A stretch of 64,000 nucleotides of DNA from Clostridium sp. K13 (GTDB taxonomy: Bacteria; Bacillota; Clostridia; Clostridiales; Clostridiaceae), in NCBI RefSeq assembly GCF_019734195.1, contig NZ_JAASHM010000018.1, forward strand, positions 1 to 64,000, written 5' to 3'. Positions 16,652 through 25,771 of this stretch are shown here, in pieces; positions within the stretch are counted from its first letter, which is position 1; every line of letters starts with the position of its first letter. Below the pieces are notes generated by a model. It saw only the letters and a program-made list of their open reading frames with translations. It made no database searches and was not told the DNA's origin. A program made the translations under genes and the position numbers.

Positions 16652-17959
16652 ATGAGAAAAGAATTTTTTAAATATGCTATTCCATCAGCATTAGCTATGT
16701 TTATTTCTTCACTATATACAGTAATTGATGGAATATTTGTGGGACAAGGTGTTGGAGATTCTGCTTTAGCAGCAGTAAATATAGTTCTTCCTTTTACAGT
16801 AATGTTATTTGGATTAGCTTCTATGTTTGCCATTGGTGGTGGAGCCTTAGTTTCTAAAAATATTGGAGCAAATAATGTAGAAAAAGCAGTTAATATTTTT
16901 AGACAGGTTTTTAAAGCACTGTTAATATTTAGTTTAATAATAAGTATAGTATGTGTGGTATTTACTAGCCAAATAGTAACAGTATTAGGAGCTACTGAAG
17001 TGTTAAAGCCACTTGCGGTAGATTATTTAAGATTTTATGCAATATTTTGTATACCAAATTTAATTGGAATTGTTTTAAATAGTTTTGTTAGAAATGATGG
17101 TAGACCAAAGCTTGCAATGGTATCAACTATAAGTGGAGCTATTACTAATATAATTTTAGATTATATATTTATTTTTAACTTAGGAATGGGAATTAAAGGA
17201 GCAGCTATAGCAACTGGTCTTGGACAAATAATAACAGTAAGTATATTAATACCTCACTTTATTATGAAAAAAGGATTTTTATCATTTGGTAACGTAAAAG
17301 TGTCATTTAAAACAGTAAAGGAATTTTGTACTATAGGATTCCCATCATTTTTTGCACAAGGAAGTTATTCTATAATTGTTTTACTTCATAATATAGCGTT
17401 AGTAAAATATGTAGGTGAAGTTGGAATTTCAGCATATAGTATATTAAATTATCTAACTACTAATATATATATGGTTTTATATGGAATAACATTAGGTGTA
17501 CAACCACTTGTCAGCTATAATTATGGGAAAAAAGATGGCGAGAAAATGTTAGGATTCTTTAAGATAACAAGTATTTCAAATATATTAATAACAGCCTTTT
17601 TTGTTGTTATAAGCTTTGTATTTGGTCCAGTATTAATATCAATATTTACAAGTGATGGACAAATAGCAGAATTAGCTTATAATGCATTAAAAATAGCATG
17701 CTTGAGTTATTTTGCAGTAGGGCTAAATTTAAATAATTTAGTTTATTACCAAGCAATTGAAATTCCTAAGTATTCTAATTTGAGCTGTATATTAAGATCA
17801 GTAGTGTATTTACCAATATGTCTATTTGTACTAGGAAGGTTTTTCGGTGTAAATGGTATTTGGGTAAGTGCAATTATTTCTGAGACTTTAACATTTATAA
17901 CTATAAAAATAGTTGGAAATATAAAGTTGCATACCTATAGAGTTATAGAAGCAAATTAA
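16652..17959 (+). CDS. MATE-family multidrug efflux transporter
   Basis: 435 residues with 12 predicted membrane helices, in two half-repeats (YAIPSALAMFISSLYTVIDGIFVGQ at the start; TIGFPSFFAQGSYSIIVLLHNIALVKYVG in the middle). The gene fits the MATE/NorM-DinF family, exporting cationic drugs in exchange for Na+ or H+. RBS AAAGGAG precedes the ATG. It has a MerR-type promoter and is followed by a terminator and a MerR-family gene, suggesting drug-induced expression. Confidence 0.92.
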   Translation: MRKEFFKYAIPSALAMFISSLYTVIDGIFVGQGVGDSALAAVNIVLPFTVMLFGLASMFAIGGGALVSKNIGANNVEKAVNIFRQVFKALLIFSLIISIVCVVFTSQIVTVLGATEVLKPLAVDYLRFYAIFCIPNLIGIVLNSFVRNDGRPKLAMVSTISGAITNIILDYIFIFNLGMGIKGAAIATGLGQIITVSILIPHFIMKKGFLSFGNVKVSFKTVKEFCTIGFPSFFAQGSYSIIVLLHNIALVKYVGEVGISAYSILNYLTTNIYMVLYGITLGVQPLVSYNYGKKDGEKMLGFFKITSISNILITAFFVVISFVFGPVLISIFTSDGQIAELAYNALKIACLSYFAVGLNLNNLVYYQAIEIPKYSNLSCILRSVVYLPICLFVLGRFFGVNGIWVSAIISETLTFITIKIVGNIKLHTYRVIEAN

Positions 17960-17974
17960 AGATTTTTAGTATAT

Positions 17975-18020
17975 AAACTGTACTGAGATATTAAAATATT
18001 ATATCTCAATACAGTTTTTT
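17975..18020 (+). terminator. Terminator of the MATE gene
   Basis: AAACTGTACTGAGATAT pairs with ATATCTCAATACAGTTT and ends in six T. The following 18021-18246 is AT-rich leader of the next gene, with no further gene seen. Confidence 0.85.
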
Positions 18021-18246
18021 ATATTTAATAAGTTGTTTTAAAATAAAAAACAGTTATTAAGTATAAAATAATTGAAGATAAATATTTAAAATGATAGAAT
18101 AAATAGCAATATTAAAAGAAATAAACTAGATAGCTTTAGAAGATGAGTTAATATTTAAAGATTTATACTTATTAAATTTAAATAATTTTTAATCTTTATA
18201 GTGTTTATTATATTTTGATAATAAGAATTTTAGAAAGGGAATAGAT

Positions 18247-19065
18247 ATGATATCTAAATTTTCAATTGGAGAAGTAGCTAAAATACATAATATTACGGTA
18301 GAGACATTAAGACATTATGATAGAGTGGGATTGTTGAAACCTTCATATACAAATGAAAATACTGGATATAGATATTATAGCACTAAGGATTTTATAATAT
18401 TAGATTTAATTAAACAATGCAAATCTATGGGGTTATCTTTAGAAGAGATAAAAAGTATAATAGAAAACTATACATCACCAGAATCGATGTTACAAGTTAT
18501 AGGAAAGCAGAAAAAAATAATAAATGAAAAAATAGAAGAATTAAATAAGATAAATAACAATATTACTTTTTTAGAAGATCGAATAAAGCTTTTATTAAAT
18601 GAAGGATTAAATAAAATATTTATAAAGTTTTATGAGGAAAGAACCTTTATAAAATATAATAATACAAACAGATTTACAGAGGAATTTGAAGTAAATTTAA
18701 GTAAAATTTTATCAGAGATAGAAAGAAAGTATAGTTATTTTAATAAGGAATTAGGTTTTATTGTTTCTTATAATAAGCTTAAAGAAAATAATCAAATAAC
18801 TTATAAAAATACAATGATAAACTTTACTAGAGGAATGAATATTGAAGAATATGATAAAATAATTTTACCTAAAGGTAAATATTTAACATTAAATTTTGAT
18901 GATGATTATAATGATACAAAGAAGTATTATGATATTATTATGAAATATATAAATGACAATAAAATTGAAACATTAGGAGATTTTTGTGAGATATATATAA
19001 TAACTAGAGTTAGCAGTAATGGGATGGAGAAATCTTTAGGAAAAATACAAATACATATAAAATAA
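18247..19065 (+). CDS. MerR-family regulator with C-terminal effector-binding domain
   Basis: 272 residues. The N-terminal MerR winged helix is clear (FSIGEVAKIHNITVETLRHY, then YRYYSTKDF and SLEEIKSII), followed by a long dimerisation helix (~residues 85-115). The C-terminal ~150 residues fit a BmrR/GyrI-like multidrug-binding domain (for example IILPKGKYLTLNF and CEIYIITRVS). It most likely activates the MATE efflux gene upstream from the 19-bp-spacer promoter at 16589. A terminator separates the two genes. Confidence 0.87.
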   Translation: MISKFSIGEVAKIHNITVETLRHYDRVGLLKPSYTNENTGYRYYSTKDFIILDLIKQCKSMGLSLEEIKSIIENYTSPESMLQVIGKQKKIINEKIEELNKINNNITFLEDRIKLLLNEGLNKIFIKFYEERTFIKYNNTNRFTEEFEVNLSKILSEIERKYSYFNKELGFIVSYNKLKENNQITYKNTMINFTRGMNIEEYDKIILPKGKYLTLNFDDDYNDTKKYYDIIMKYINDNKIETLGDFCEIYIITRVSSNGMEKSLGKIQIHIK

Positions 19066-19184
19066 ATTACATAGTTTAGATTAGTGCATTATTTATAAAA
19101 TACTACAAAAATAATGTAAATAAAGATGTTCCAGTGTATATATTTATAGTGATGAATTAAAATGTTAAAGGAGGTATATACAGC

Positions 19185-19862
19185 ATGGCAAAATGGTTAT
19201 TAGATCCAGGTCATGGTGGAGCAGATTCAGGGGCAACTTATAAGGAAAGAAGAGAATGTGATGATGTTCTTAGATTAGCTTTAAGAGTTGGAGAAGCATT
19301 AAAAAAGAATGGAGAAAATGTTTATTATACAAGGGTTACAGATGATACTATAAGCTTATCTGATAGAAGTAATAAAGAGAATTCAGGAAATTATGATTAT
19401 TTCGTAAGTATTCATAGAAATGCATATCAGCCAGAAGTTGCAAAAGGGATTGAAACTCATATATATGCTGTTGGGGGAACTGCAGAACAATTAGCTAATA
19501 GAGTTAATGAAGAGGTAGTTAAAAATGGTTTTGTAAATAGAGGAGTAAGGGTTTCAAATTTTCATGTTTTAAGAGAAACAAAATGCCCTGCAATATTATT
19601 AGAAGTTGGTTTTATAGATAACACTTCAGATAATTCTTTATTTGAATCAAATTTTGAAAAAATAGTTCAATCAATAGTTAAGGGCTGCTTATTGCAAATA
19701 GGAAAAGAAATAAGTGATATTAATAATTCAAAGAGTGATGAAGTATATTATAGGTGTGTTGTAGGAAGCTTTAAAGAGAGAGTAAATGCAGAAAATAGAA
19801 AAGCTGAATTAATAGCAAAGGGATATAAAGATACTTTTATAGAGATATATAAGAAAAATTAA
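19185..19862 (+). CDS. N-acetylmuramoyl-L-alanine amidase (Amidase_3) with C-terminal SPOR repeat
   Basis: 225 residues. Residues 1-175 are an Amidase_3 zinc hydrolase: DPGHGG (His ligand), ETHIYAVGG (Glu ligand), VSIHRNAY (His ligand) and LLEVGFI (catalytic Glu). It cuts the amide between MurNAc and the stem peptide. The last ~38 residues (YYRCVVGSFKERVNAENRKA, then GYKDTFIEI) form a SPOR-like peptidoglycan-binding unit. No signal peptide is visible, so it may be released by lysis, as phage-type endolysins or mother-cell lysins are. RBS AAAGGAGG. A similar SPOR unit remains at 52126. Confidence 0.9.
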   Translation: MAKWLLDPGHGGADSGATYKERRECDDVLRLALRVGEALKKNGENVYYTRVTDDTISLSDRSNKENSGNYDYFVSIHRNAYQPEVAKGIETHIYAVGGTAEQLANRVNEEVVKNGFVNRGVRVSNFHVLRETKCPAILLEVGFIDNTSDNSLFESNFEKIVQSIVKGCLLQIGKEISDINNSKSDEVYYRCVVGSFKERVNAENRKAELIAKGYKDTFIEIYKKN

Positions 19863-19869
19863 AAATTTT

Positions 19870-19917
19870 AAAATGACCATATCAAAATATTATTTGAGTT
19901 TTGATATGGTCATTTTT
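19870..19917 (+). terminator. Terminator of the amidase gene
   Basis: AAAATGACCATATCAAAA pairs perfectly with its complement at about 19899-19916, followed by T. Confidence 0.88.
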
Positions 19918-19983
19918 ATTAATAAAAATTCAAATTGTAGGTGAAAATAAGTGTAATGAATAGATAGGAAAGAGGTGTTAATC

Positions 19984-20283
19984 ATGAAGAAGAAATATGA
20001 AATAATAAATTGTCTAACTTTAATTTTATTTTTTAGTATAGTAAATAAAAATATTACTATAGAAGTACCAACATCAGATTATGATGATTATTTTAATCAA
20101 AATAATATAAAACAATATAATACATTTCCAGATAATAATTTAAATAATAATGATATGAATAAAATAGAGGATTTTCATTATTATTTTGATGATTATGATT
20201 ACTATAATAATTATAAGGATTTTCAATATTATGATAAAAAGGATGATTATTATGATCATAATTATTATGATCGCGCTGAATAA
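19984..20283 (+). CDS. Secreted Asp/Tyr/Asn-rich low-complexity protein
   Basis: 99 residues. An N-terminal hydrophobic segment (LTLILFFSIV) after MKKKYEIIN acts as a signal peptide or anchor. The mature part is almost only D, Y, N, F, H and K (for example YYFDDYDYYNNYKDFQYY). The start is the ATG at 19984, with AGAGGTG upstream, rather than the in-frame GTG that is part of that RBS. No known family; the composition resembles tyrosine-rich spore-coat or surface polymers. The N-terminus resembles the ten-residue mini-ORF at 57992. Confidence 0.6.
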   Translation: MKKKYEIINCLTLILFFSIVNKNITIEVPTSDYDDYFNQNNIKQYNTFPDNNLNNNDMNKIEDFHYYFDDYDYYNNYKDFQYYDKKDDYYDHNYYDRAE

Positions 20284-20510
20284 TTATGCAAAAAAAGTTT
20301 GATTTTATTTAAAAAAGTGAAAAATCTAAAAAAATATTACATGTAATAAAGTGCATTGAAAAGAGATGAAATATTAATGTTTTGTTAATAAAAACGATAT
20401 CAAATTAAATAAATTGCATAAAGGGGGTGTATTTACACAAAATTCTTGTAGACAAATGTAGAAAAAAGAAGTATAAATATAATATAGGATATATAATGGA
20501 GGGAACGGAA

Positions 20511-21182
20511 ATGGTACTAATAGGAATATTAATGGTAATAGTAGGGTTTGCACTGAAATTAGATAGTATAGCGGTAATTATAATATCAGCTCTTGCTACA
20601 GGGTTTGCAGCGCACATGGATATTACTGAAATATTATCAATCCTTGGTAACACATTTGTTAATCAAAGATTAATAACAATTTTTATATTAACATTACCTG
20701 TAATAGGTATATCAGAAAGATATGGATTAAAAGAAAAAGCAGTTTCATTAATTAAGAAAGTTAAGAATCTTTCAACAGGAAAGCTTTTAACATTATATTG
20801 TTTAATAAGACAAATTGCTGGAGCTATGTCATTAAGAATAAGTGGACATCCTCAATTTGTTAGACCTTTAATAAATCCAATGGCTCAAGGTGCGGCAATA
20901 AGCAAGTACGGAAAGCTAGATGAGAAAACAGAGGCTAAAATAAAAGCAGCGGCAGCATCTATGGATAACTACGGTAATTTCTATGGGCAAAATTTATTCT
21001 TAGCAAGTTCAGGAGTTTTATTAATTGCTAATACATTAAGCGAGTTAGGATATGCAACAACAGGATTAGATATTGCAAAAGCTTCGATTCCTATAGCAAT
21101 AATTGCTTTTGGATTAGTTTTAATTCAAAACATATTATTGGACAAGCAATTAGAAAGACAGTTTGGAAAAAAGAATAAATAA
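20511..21182 (+). CDS. 5-oxoproline transporter subunit, DUF969 family
   Basis: About 224 residues, hydrophobic, with several membrane helices (MVLIGILMVIVGFALKLDS start; LPVIGISERYGLKEKAV; LRISGHPQFVRPLINPMAQG). DUF969 proteins pair with DUF979 and are named 5-oxoproline (pyroglutamate) transporter subunits. The frame is open from a GTG at 20427, but a strong GGAGGG precedes the ATG at 20511, chosen here. It forms an operon with DUF979 (20-bp gap) and precedes pyroglutamyl peptidase and gamma-glutamylcyclotransferase genes. The leader 20284-20510 holds no other gene. Confidence 0.85.
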   Translation: MVLIGILMVIVGFALKLDSIAVIIISALATGFAAHMDITEILSILGNTFVNQRLITIFILTLPVIGISERYGLKEKAVSLIKKVKNLSTGKLLTLYCLIRQIAGAMSLRISGHPQFVRPLINPMAQGAAISKYGKLDEKTEAKIKAAAASMDNYGNFYGQNLFLASSGVLLIANTLSELGYATTGLDIAKASIPIAIIAFGLVLIQNILLDKQLERQFGKKNK

Positions 21183-21202
21183 GCACGAAGGAGAAATGAT
21201 AT

Positions 21203-22132
21203 ATGGATTTTGCAGCAATTTCTAATATGTTATTAGAAATATTCTACATAATAATTGGAATTATGATGTTAAATACAGCTGTATTAACATTACGTGATAA
21301 AAATCATAAAGCAAAAATAGGGACAGCCTTATTTTGGGCATTACTAGGAGTAATATTTATATTTGGACCATATATACCATCAGTAGTTGTTGGTGGGATA
21401 TTAGTTGTTATAGCAGTACTTACTTTAACTAAACAAGTTAAACCAGGAACTGTTAAGGCATTAGATGAAAAGTTCGGAGAAGAACAAGCACAAAAATTAG
21501 GATTAAAGGTATTTATACCATCATTAGTTATAGCTTTAGCAGCATTAGCAATTGCTCAATTTACACCAATATCAGGAACAGCAGCAATTGGTGTTGCAGC
21601 AGTTATTGCAGTAATAGTTACGTTTATTATTACTAAGGCTAAGCCTAGAGTTTTAGTTGAAGAATCAGATAGAATGCTTCAATCAGTAGGTGCAGTAAGT
21701 ATACTTCCACAATTATTAGCAGCGCTTGGTGCATTATTTACAGCAGCAGGAGTTGGTGATGTAATTTCATCAGGAATATCAAGTGTATTACCACAAGGAA
21801 ATATATTTATAGGTGTTACTGCTTATTGTATAGGTATGGCAGTATTTACTATGATAATGGGAAATGCTTTTGCAGCCTTTTCAGTTATTACAGTTGGTAT
21901 AGGAATACCATTTGTATTTGCACAAGGTGCTAATGTTGCAATAGCAGGAGCTCTTGCATTAACAGCAGGTTATTGTGGTACATTATTAACACCAATGGCA
22001 GCTAATTTTAATATTATGCCAGCTGCTTTACTTGAAATTGAAGATAAGAATTCAATAATCAAGCATCAAGCACCAGTAGCTTTACTTTTATTAGCTATTC
22101 ATATTGTATTAATGTACTTCTTAGCATTTTAA
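21203..22132 (+). CDS. 5-oxoproline transporter subunit, DUF979 family
   Basis: 309 residues with about nine membrane helices (IGIMMLNTAVLTLRDK start; LLAALGALFTAAGVGDVIS; MIMGNAFAAFSVITVGIGIP; YCGTLLTPMAANFNIMPAAL). DUF979 always accompanies DUF969 as the second transporter half. Its genomic link with pyroglutamyl peptidase, also present here, is the main basis for the 5-oxoproline call. RBS GAAGGAG. Confidence 0.87.
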   Translation: MDFAAISNMLLEIFYIIIGIMMLNTAVLTLRDKNHKAKIGTALFWALLGVIFIFGPYIPSVVVGGILVVIAVLTLTKQVKPGTVKALDEKFGEEQAQKLGLKVFIPSLVIALAALAIAQFTPISGTAAIGVAAVIAVIVTFIITKAKPRVLVEESDRMLQSVGAVSILPQLLAALGALFTAAGVGDVISSGISSVLPQGNIFIGVTAYCIGMAVFTMIMGNAFAAFSVITVGIGIPFVFAQGANVAIAGALALTAGYCGTLLTPMAANFNIMPAALLEIEDKNSIIKHQAPVALLLLAIHIVLMYFLAF

Positions 22133-22163
22133 TTAAAAGAATAATTTAATATGTTATAATATA

Positions 22164-22211
22164 TATGAGATATTTTCTAAATAATTTATTTATTAGAAGA
22201 TATCTCATAAT
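22164..22211 (+). terminator. Hairpin between the transporter and peptidase genes
   Basis: TATGAGATATTTTCTAA pairs with TTAGAAGATATCTCATA around an AT-rich loop. No U-run follows, so it may be a weak terminator, a processing site or an mRNA-stabilising hairpin between differently expressed cistrons. Confidence 0.55.
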
Positions 22212-22274
22212 TCTTACCACAATAAATAATAAAAATTTACCAGTTAATTAAGAATAACAAAGGAGAAGATGAAT

Positions 22275-22916
22275 ATGAAAGTTTTAATAACAGGATTCGA
22301 TCCATTTGGAGGAGAAGCAATAAATCCAGCATTAGAAGCAGTGAAGTTATTACCTGATACTATTGCTGGAGCTGAAGTAATTAAACTTGAGATTCCAACA
22401 GTATTTAGAAAATCTTTAGAAAAAATAGAAGAAGCTATAGAAGCTTATGGACCTGATATAGTTATTTCTATAGGGCAAGCTGGGGGTAGATTTGGAATTA
22501 CTCCTGAAAGAGTTGCAATCAATATGGATGATGCAAGAATTAAAGATAATGAGGGTAATCAACCATTAGATATTACTATATATGAAGATGGAGAAGCAGC
22601 ATATTTCTCTAACTTACCAATAAAAGCTATGGTTAATGAAATGAAGATAAATGGAATTCCAGCATCAGTTTCAAATACAGCAGGAACTTTTGTATGTAAT
22701 CATGTTATGTATGGAGTATTATACTTAGTTGATAAGAAATATCCTAATATTAGAGCAGGATTTATACATGTTCCATATATACCATCACAAGTAGTTGATA
22801 AGCCAGAAAAACCATCAATGAGTACAATTGATATTTCAAAAGGATTAGAATTATCAATAAAAGCAGCAGTAGAAAATATAGAAGATATTAAGGCTGTTGG
22901 TGGAGCAATTTGCTAA
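22275..22916 (+). CDS. pcp: Pyroglutamyl-peptidase I (pyrrolidone-carboxylate peptidase)
   Basis: About 213 residues, full length for peptidase family C15. The opening [13 protein letters not shown], the Glu region ([15 protein letters not shown]), the catalytic Cys in [13 protein letters not shown] and the His in GFIHVPYIP are all present. It removes N-terminal pyroglutamate (5-oxoproline) from peptides in the cytoplasm. An ATG at 22269 lies only 3 bases after AGGAG, so the ATG at 22275 (9 bases) is preferred. It lies directly after the 5-oxoproline transporter genes and is coupled to the next gene. Confidence 0.95.
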   Translation: MKVLITGFDPFGGEAINPALEAVKLLPDTIAGAEVIKLEIPTVFRKSLEKIEEAIEAYGPDIVISIGQAGGRFGITPERVAINMDDARIKDNEGNQPLDITIYEDGEAAYFSNLPIKAMVNEMKINGIPASVSNTAGTFVCNHVMYGVLYLVDKKYPNIRAGFIHVPYIPSQVVDKPEKPSMSTIDISKGLELSIKAAVENIEDIKAVGGAIC

Positions 22917-22917
22917 A

Positions 22918-23355
22918 ATGTTAGAACCAAAGGAACAAAAGAGGATCTTTGTTTATGGTAGTTTAAGAACAGGTTTCTTTAACTATAATAAATATTTGTT
23001 AGGAAAAGTATCAAATGCTCAAGATGGAAAAGTAAAAGGTAAATTATATCATATGCCACACAAAGGTTATCCTGCATTAATTGAAGGGGATGATGTGGTA
23101 ATTGGGGAAATAATGACTTTAAATGACTTTGAAAGTGTAATGATTCCAATGGATGAAATGGAAAATTACTATGGGGTAAATGATAGTAGAAATGAATACA
23201 ATAGGGTAGTAATGGATGTTGAACTTTTAGACGGAAGTAAGGAAAGTTGTTATGTTTATTATTATACTATGAATGATAAAGATGTTTTCGAAGAAAATAG
23301 TATTTACATAAAAAATGGTGATTGGAAGGACTATATGTCAAAAAAATCATTATAA
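22918..23355 (+). CDS. Gamma-glutamylcyclotransferase-like protein (GGCT/AIG2 fold)
   Basis: About 145 residues. The family signature FVYGSLRTG is near the N-terminus, followed by GKVKGKLYHMPHKGYPAL, GEIMTLNDFE and MDEMENYY, as in the GGCT-like (AIG2) family. Such enzymes turn gamma-glutamyl amines or peptides into 5-oxoproline. The ATG is one base after the pcp stop codon, so translation is coupled. The frame is also open to a TTG at 22897, inside pcp. The combination with pcp and a 5-oxoproline transporter is chemically consistent. Confidence 0.82.
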   Translation: MLEPKEQKRIFVYGSLRTGFFNYNKYLLGKVSNAQDGKVKGKLYHMPHKGYPALIEGDDVVIGEIMTLNDFESVMIPMDEMENYYGVNDSRNEYNRVVMDVELLDGSKESCYVYYYTMNDKDVFEENSIYIKNGDWKDYMSKKSL

Positions 23356-23365
23356 ATAAATAGGT

Positions 23366-23417
23366 ATGTCCCCTGATTTGATCTAATATGTGGGTTAAAT
23401 CAAGGGACATTTTTTTA
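23366..23417 (+). terminator. Terminator of the 5-oxoproline cluster
   Basis: ATGTCCC...TGATTTGA pairs with TTAAATCAAGGGACAT, followed by seven T. Confidence 0.88.
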
Positions 23418-23486
23418 TATTTGACAAAGAAAAATATTAGGAATAAACTTATCATAAATAAAGATAAATAAAATGAGGTGAAATAA

Positions 23487-24329
23487 ATGGGAAACTGTAG
23501 TACATGTCCAAGTAATGGATCATGTGGAAAAGATGAAACACAATGTGGAATTGAAAATAATCCAGAAAATAAGATAAAAAATATAATAGCTGTAATGAGT
23601 GGTAAAGGTGGAGTTGGAAAATCTACTATGTCCGTTATGATTGCTAGACAATTAGCTCAAAGAGGATATAGAGTAGGGATTTTGGATGCAGATATAACAG
23701 GACCTAGTATACCAAGATTGCTTCATATAGAGGAAGAAAGAGCAAGAGGGACAGAAACTCTTATTTTCCCAGTAGAAAGCAGCGAAGGAATTAAAGTTAT
23801 GTCTTTAAATTTAGTTGTAGAAAAGGAAGATGAAGCTGTCATTTGGAGAGGTCCAGCTATAGTTAGTGTTGTAAAGCAATTTTGGACTGGAGTATATTGG
23901 GGAGAGTTAGATTACTTAATAATAGATATGCCACCAGGAACAGGAGATGTTCCATTAACAGTAATGCAAACTATACCTATTAAGGGGGTAGTAATGGTTT
24001 CTATTCCTCAAGATATGATTTCTATGATAGTTTCTAAGTCTATAAATATGGCTAGAAAAATGAATATAGATATATTTGGTGTAATAGAAAATATGAGTTA
24101 CATTAAGTGTCCTGACTGTGATAAAACTATTAAATTATTTAACGGTGAAAGTACAGAGAAATTCTTAAAAGATATGAATGTAGAACTTCTAGGAGAACTA
24201 CCTATGCATAGAGCTATTACTAATTATGGTTCTTTAGAATTAGTAGAAGAGGAAGAAGAAATAGCTGAATTATTTGATCCTATAGTTGAAAAGATAATGA
24301 ATAAATCAAAGAAAAAATTAATTTTATAA
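23487..24329 (+). CDS. Mrp/NBP35-family iron-sulfur cluster carrier ATPase
   Basis: 280 residues. A Cys-rich N-terminus (NCSTCPSNGSC...CGI) precedes the deviant Walker A motif SGKGGVGKSTMS and the Walker B-like LIIDMPPGTGD. The C-terminal CPDC pair is the usual bridging cluster site. The ApbC/NBP35 family binds and hands over [4Fe-4S] clusters in the cytoplasm. Single gene between two terminators. Confidence 0.93.
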   Translation: MGNCSTCPSNGSCGKDETQCGIENNPENKIKNIIAVMSGKGGVGKSTMSVMIARQLAQRGYRVGILDADITGPSIPRLLHIEEERARGTETLIFPVESSEGIKVMSLNLVVEKEDEAVIWRGPAIVSVVKQFWTGVYWGELDYLIIDMPPGTGDVPLTVMQTIPIKGVVMVSIPQDMISMIVSKSINMARKMNIDIFGVIENMSYIKCPDCDKTIKLFNGESTEKFLKDMNVELLGELPMHRAITNYGSLELVEEEEEIAELFDPIVEKIMNKSKKKLIL

Positions 24330-24340
24330 TTATATTTATA

Positions 24341-24414
24341 AAAACATCTAAACTTATATTTGAACTAATTTTAGTAATATATATAGTTCAAATATGGTAT
24401 TAGGTGTTTTTATT
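24341..24414 (+). terminator. Terminator of the Mrp gene
   Basis: Long stem: AAAACATCTAA...ATTTGAACT pairs with AGTTCAAAT...TTAGGTGTTTT. T-rich sequence follows. Confidence 0.8.
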
Positions 24415-24488
24415 ATTTTTATAAAAGCATAATAAGTATAAATAAGCCTTAATTGAAGGATAAGTAAAAAATTGTTATAATAGTAAAT

Positions 24489-24499
24489 AAAACGTTTAA
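24489..24499 (+). promoter_or_regulatory. LacI-type operator candidate, site 1 (lacI autoregulation)
   Basis: AAAACGTTTAA, the first of five identical 11-mers in this locus. It lies 13 bp before the ATG of the LacI-family gene, where binding would block its own transcription or translation. The centre AACGTT is palindromic, as expected for LacI-family sites. Confidence 0.6.
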
Positions 24500-24512
24500 T
24501 GGGGTGGAGAGA

Positions 24513-25541
24513 ATGGCAACAATAAAGGAGATCGCAAAAGAAAGTGGAGTATCCATTGCAACTGTATCTAATATTATACATGGAAAACCTGGAGCAAGTG
24601 ATGAAACTAGAAAGAAAGTAATGGATGTTATAAAAAGATTAGATTATACTCCTAATATAATTGCACAAAGTCTAAAACAAAAAAATACAAAAACCATTGG
24701 AATAATTACAGAAGATTTAACTGTATTTAATACTGCTAATATAGTAGATGGAATAAATGAATATTGTGATCAGCATGGCTATCAATTTGTATTAGGAAAT
24801 TTAAGATTATATAAGAAATATGATAAAAAGTTTTATGATTCTGATAAATACTATTCTAGAGTTAATGAAGAATTTAAATTGATGCTGTCAAAGCAAGTAG
24901 AGGGAATAATATATATAGCATGTCATTGTAGGGAACTAAAATGTATTCCTGAAGAATTTCCTATACCTATAACAATTGCATATGGTTTTACGAAATCAAA
25001 TAAGTTATCATCAATAATATTTGATGATGAACAAGGTGCTTATGAAGCAACTCAAAGAATTATTAAAGCTGGAAATAATAAAATAGGAGTAATTTGTGGA
25101 TTACGTCAAAGTTTACATACTGAACAGAGATTAATTGGTTATCAAAGGGCTTTGTATGATAATAATATATTATTTAATCCTAATTATATATGTTATGGTG
25201 ATTGGGAAAGAGAGTCTGGATATAAAGCTTGTGACGTATTAGTAAAGCAAGGGGTTACAGCTATTTTCTCAATGAATGATGTTATGGCTGGTGGAGTATA
25301 TGATTATATGAATGATAAAGGATTATTAATGGGGAAGGATATATCTCTAGTTGGATTTGATAATCGTGAAATAAGCCAGGCTTACAATCCAAAATTGTCA
25401 ACAATGGCATTACCACTCTTTGATATTGGAAGAAAATCAGCAGAAATTTTAATTAATTCTATAGTATCAAATAAGTCAGAGAATAAATCATATAAAATGA
25501 ATTGTAAATTTATAAATGCAGACTCATTAATTAAAAGATAA
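24513..25541 (+). CDS. LacI-family transcriptional regulator of the arabinofuranoside locus
   Basis: About 342 residues. The N-terminal LacI helix-turn-helix and hinge are clear (TIKEIAKESGVSIATVSNII; RLDYTPNIIAQSLKQ). A sugar-binding PBP-like domain follows (IGIITEDLTVF; AIFSMNDVMAGG; ISLVGFDNREIS). The start is the ATG at 24513, because the in-frame GTG at 24504 is itself part of the GGGGTGG ribosome binding site. It heads the locus of GH127, importer, GH51 and GH43 genes and probably represses it through the AAAACGTTTAA sites, released by an arabinose-containing sugar. Confidence 0.9.
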   Translation: MATIKEIAKESGVSIATVSNIIHGKPGASDETRKKVMDVIKRLDYTPNIIAQSLKQKNTKTIGIITEDLTVFNTANIVDGINEYCDQHGYQFVLGNLRLYKKYDKKFYDSDKYYSRVNEEFKLMLSKQVEGIIYIACHCRELKCIPEEFPIPITIAYGFTKSNKLSSIIFDDEQGAYEATQRIIKAGNNKIGVICGLRQSLHTEQRLIGYQRALYDNNILFNPNYICYGDWERESGYKACDVLVKQGVTAIFSMNDVMAGGVYDYMNDKGLLMGKDISLVGFDNREISQAYNPKLSTMALPLFDIGRKSAEILINSIVSNKSENKSYKMNCKFINADSLIKR

Positions 25542-25543
25542 GT

Positions 25544-25580
25544 AAAAGGTATATCAGTACTAATGCTGATATACCTTTTT
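25544..25580 (+). terminator. Terminator of the LacI gene
   Basis: AAAAGGTATATCAG pairs with CTGATATACCTTTT, with an 8-base loop and a T run. Confidence 0.88.
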
Positions 25581-25627
25581 AGATAATGGTTAAAATTATT
25601 TAAATAGATAAAGATATAAATTTTATT

Positions 25628-25638
25628 AAAACGTTTAA
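25628..25638 (+). promoter_or_regulatory. LacI-type operator candidate, site 2
   Basis: AAAACGTTTAA, about 170 bp upstream of the GH127 start. With site 3 it makes a pair 144 bp apart, a spacing that would allow looping. Confidence 0.55.
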
Positions 25639-25771
25639 TAAATAGGGAAAAATAAAGAAAATACAACATAAAGACTAGAAAATAAATAAAAATAAGGAAA
25701 ATAATGGTTTTAAAATTATTTTAAATATGGTATAAATAAGTAAAGAGGAAGTAAAATTTTTGAAATTTTAT

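Noticed and set aside
24489..24499. AAAACGTTTAA sites as CcpA cre elements
   Set aside because: They lack the flanking TG...CA of cre and are symmetric around AACGTT; the adjacent LacI-family regulator is a better fit.
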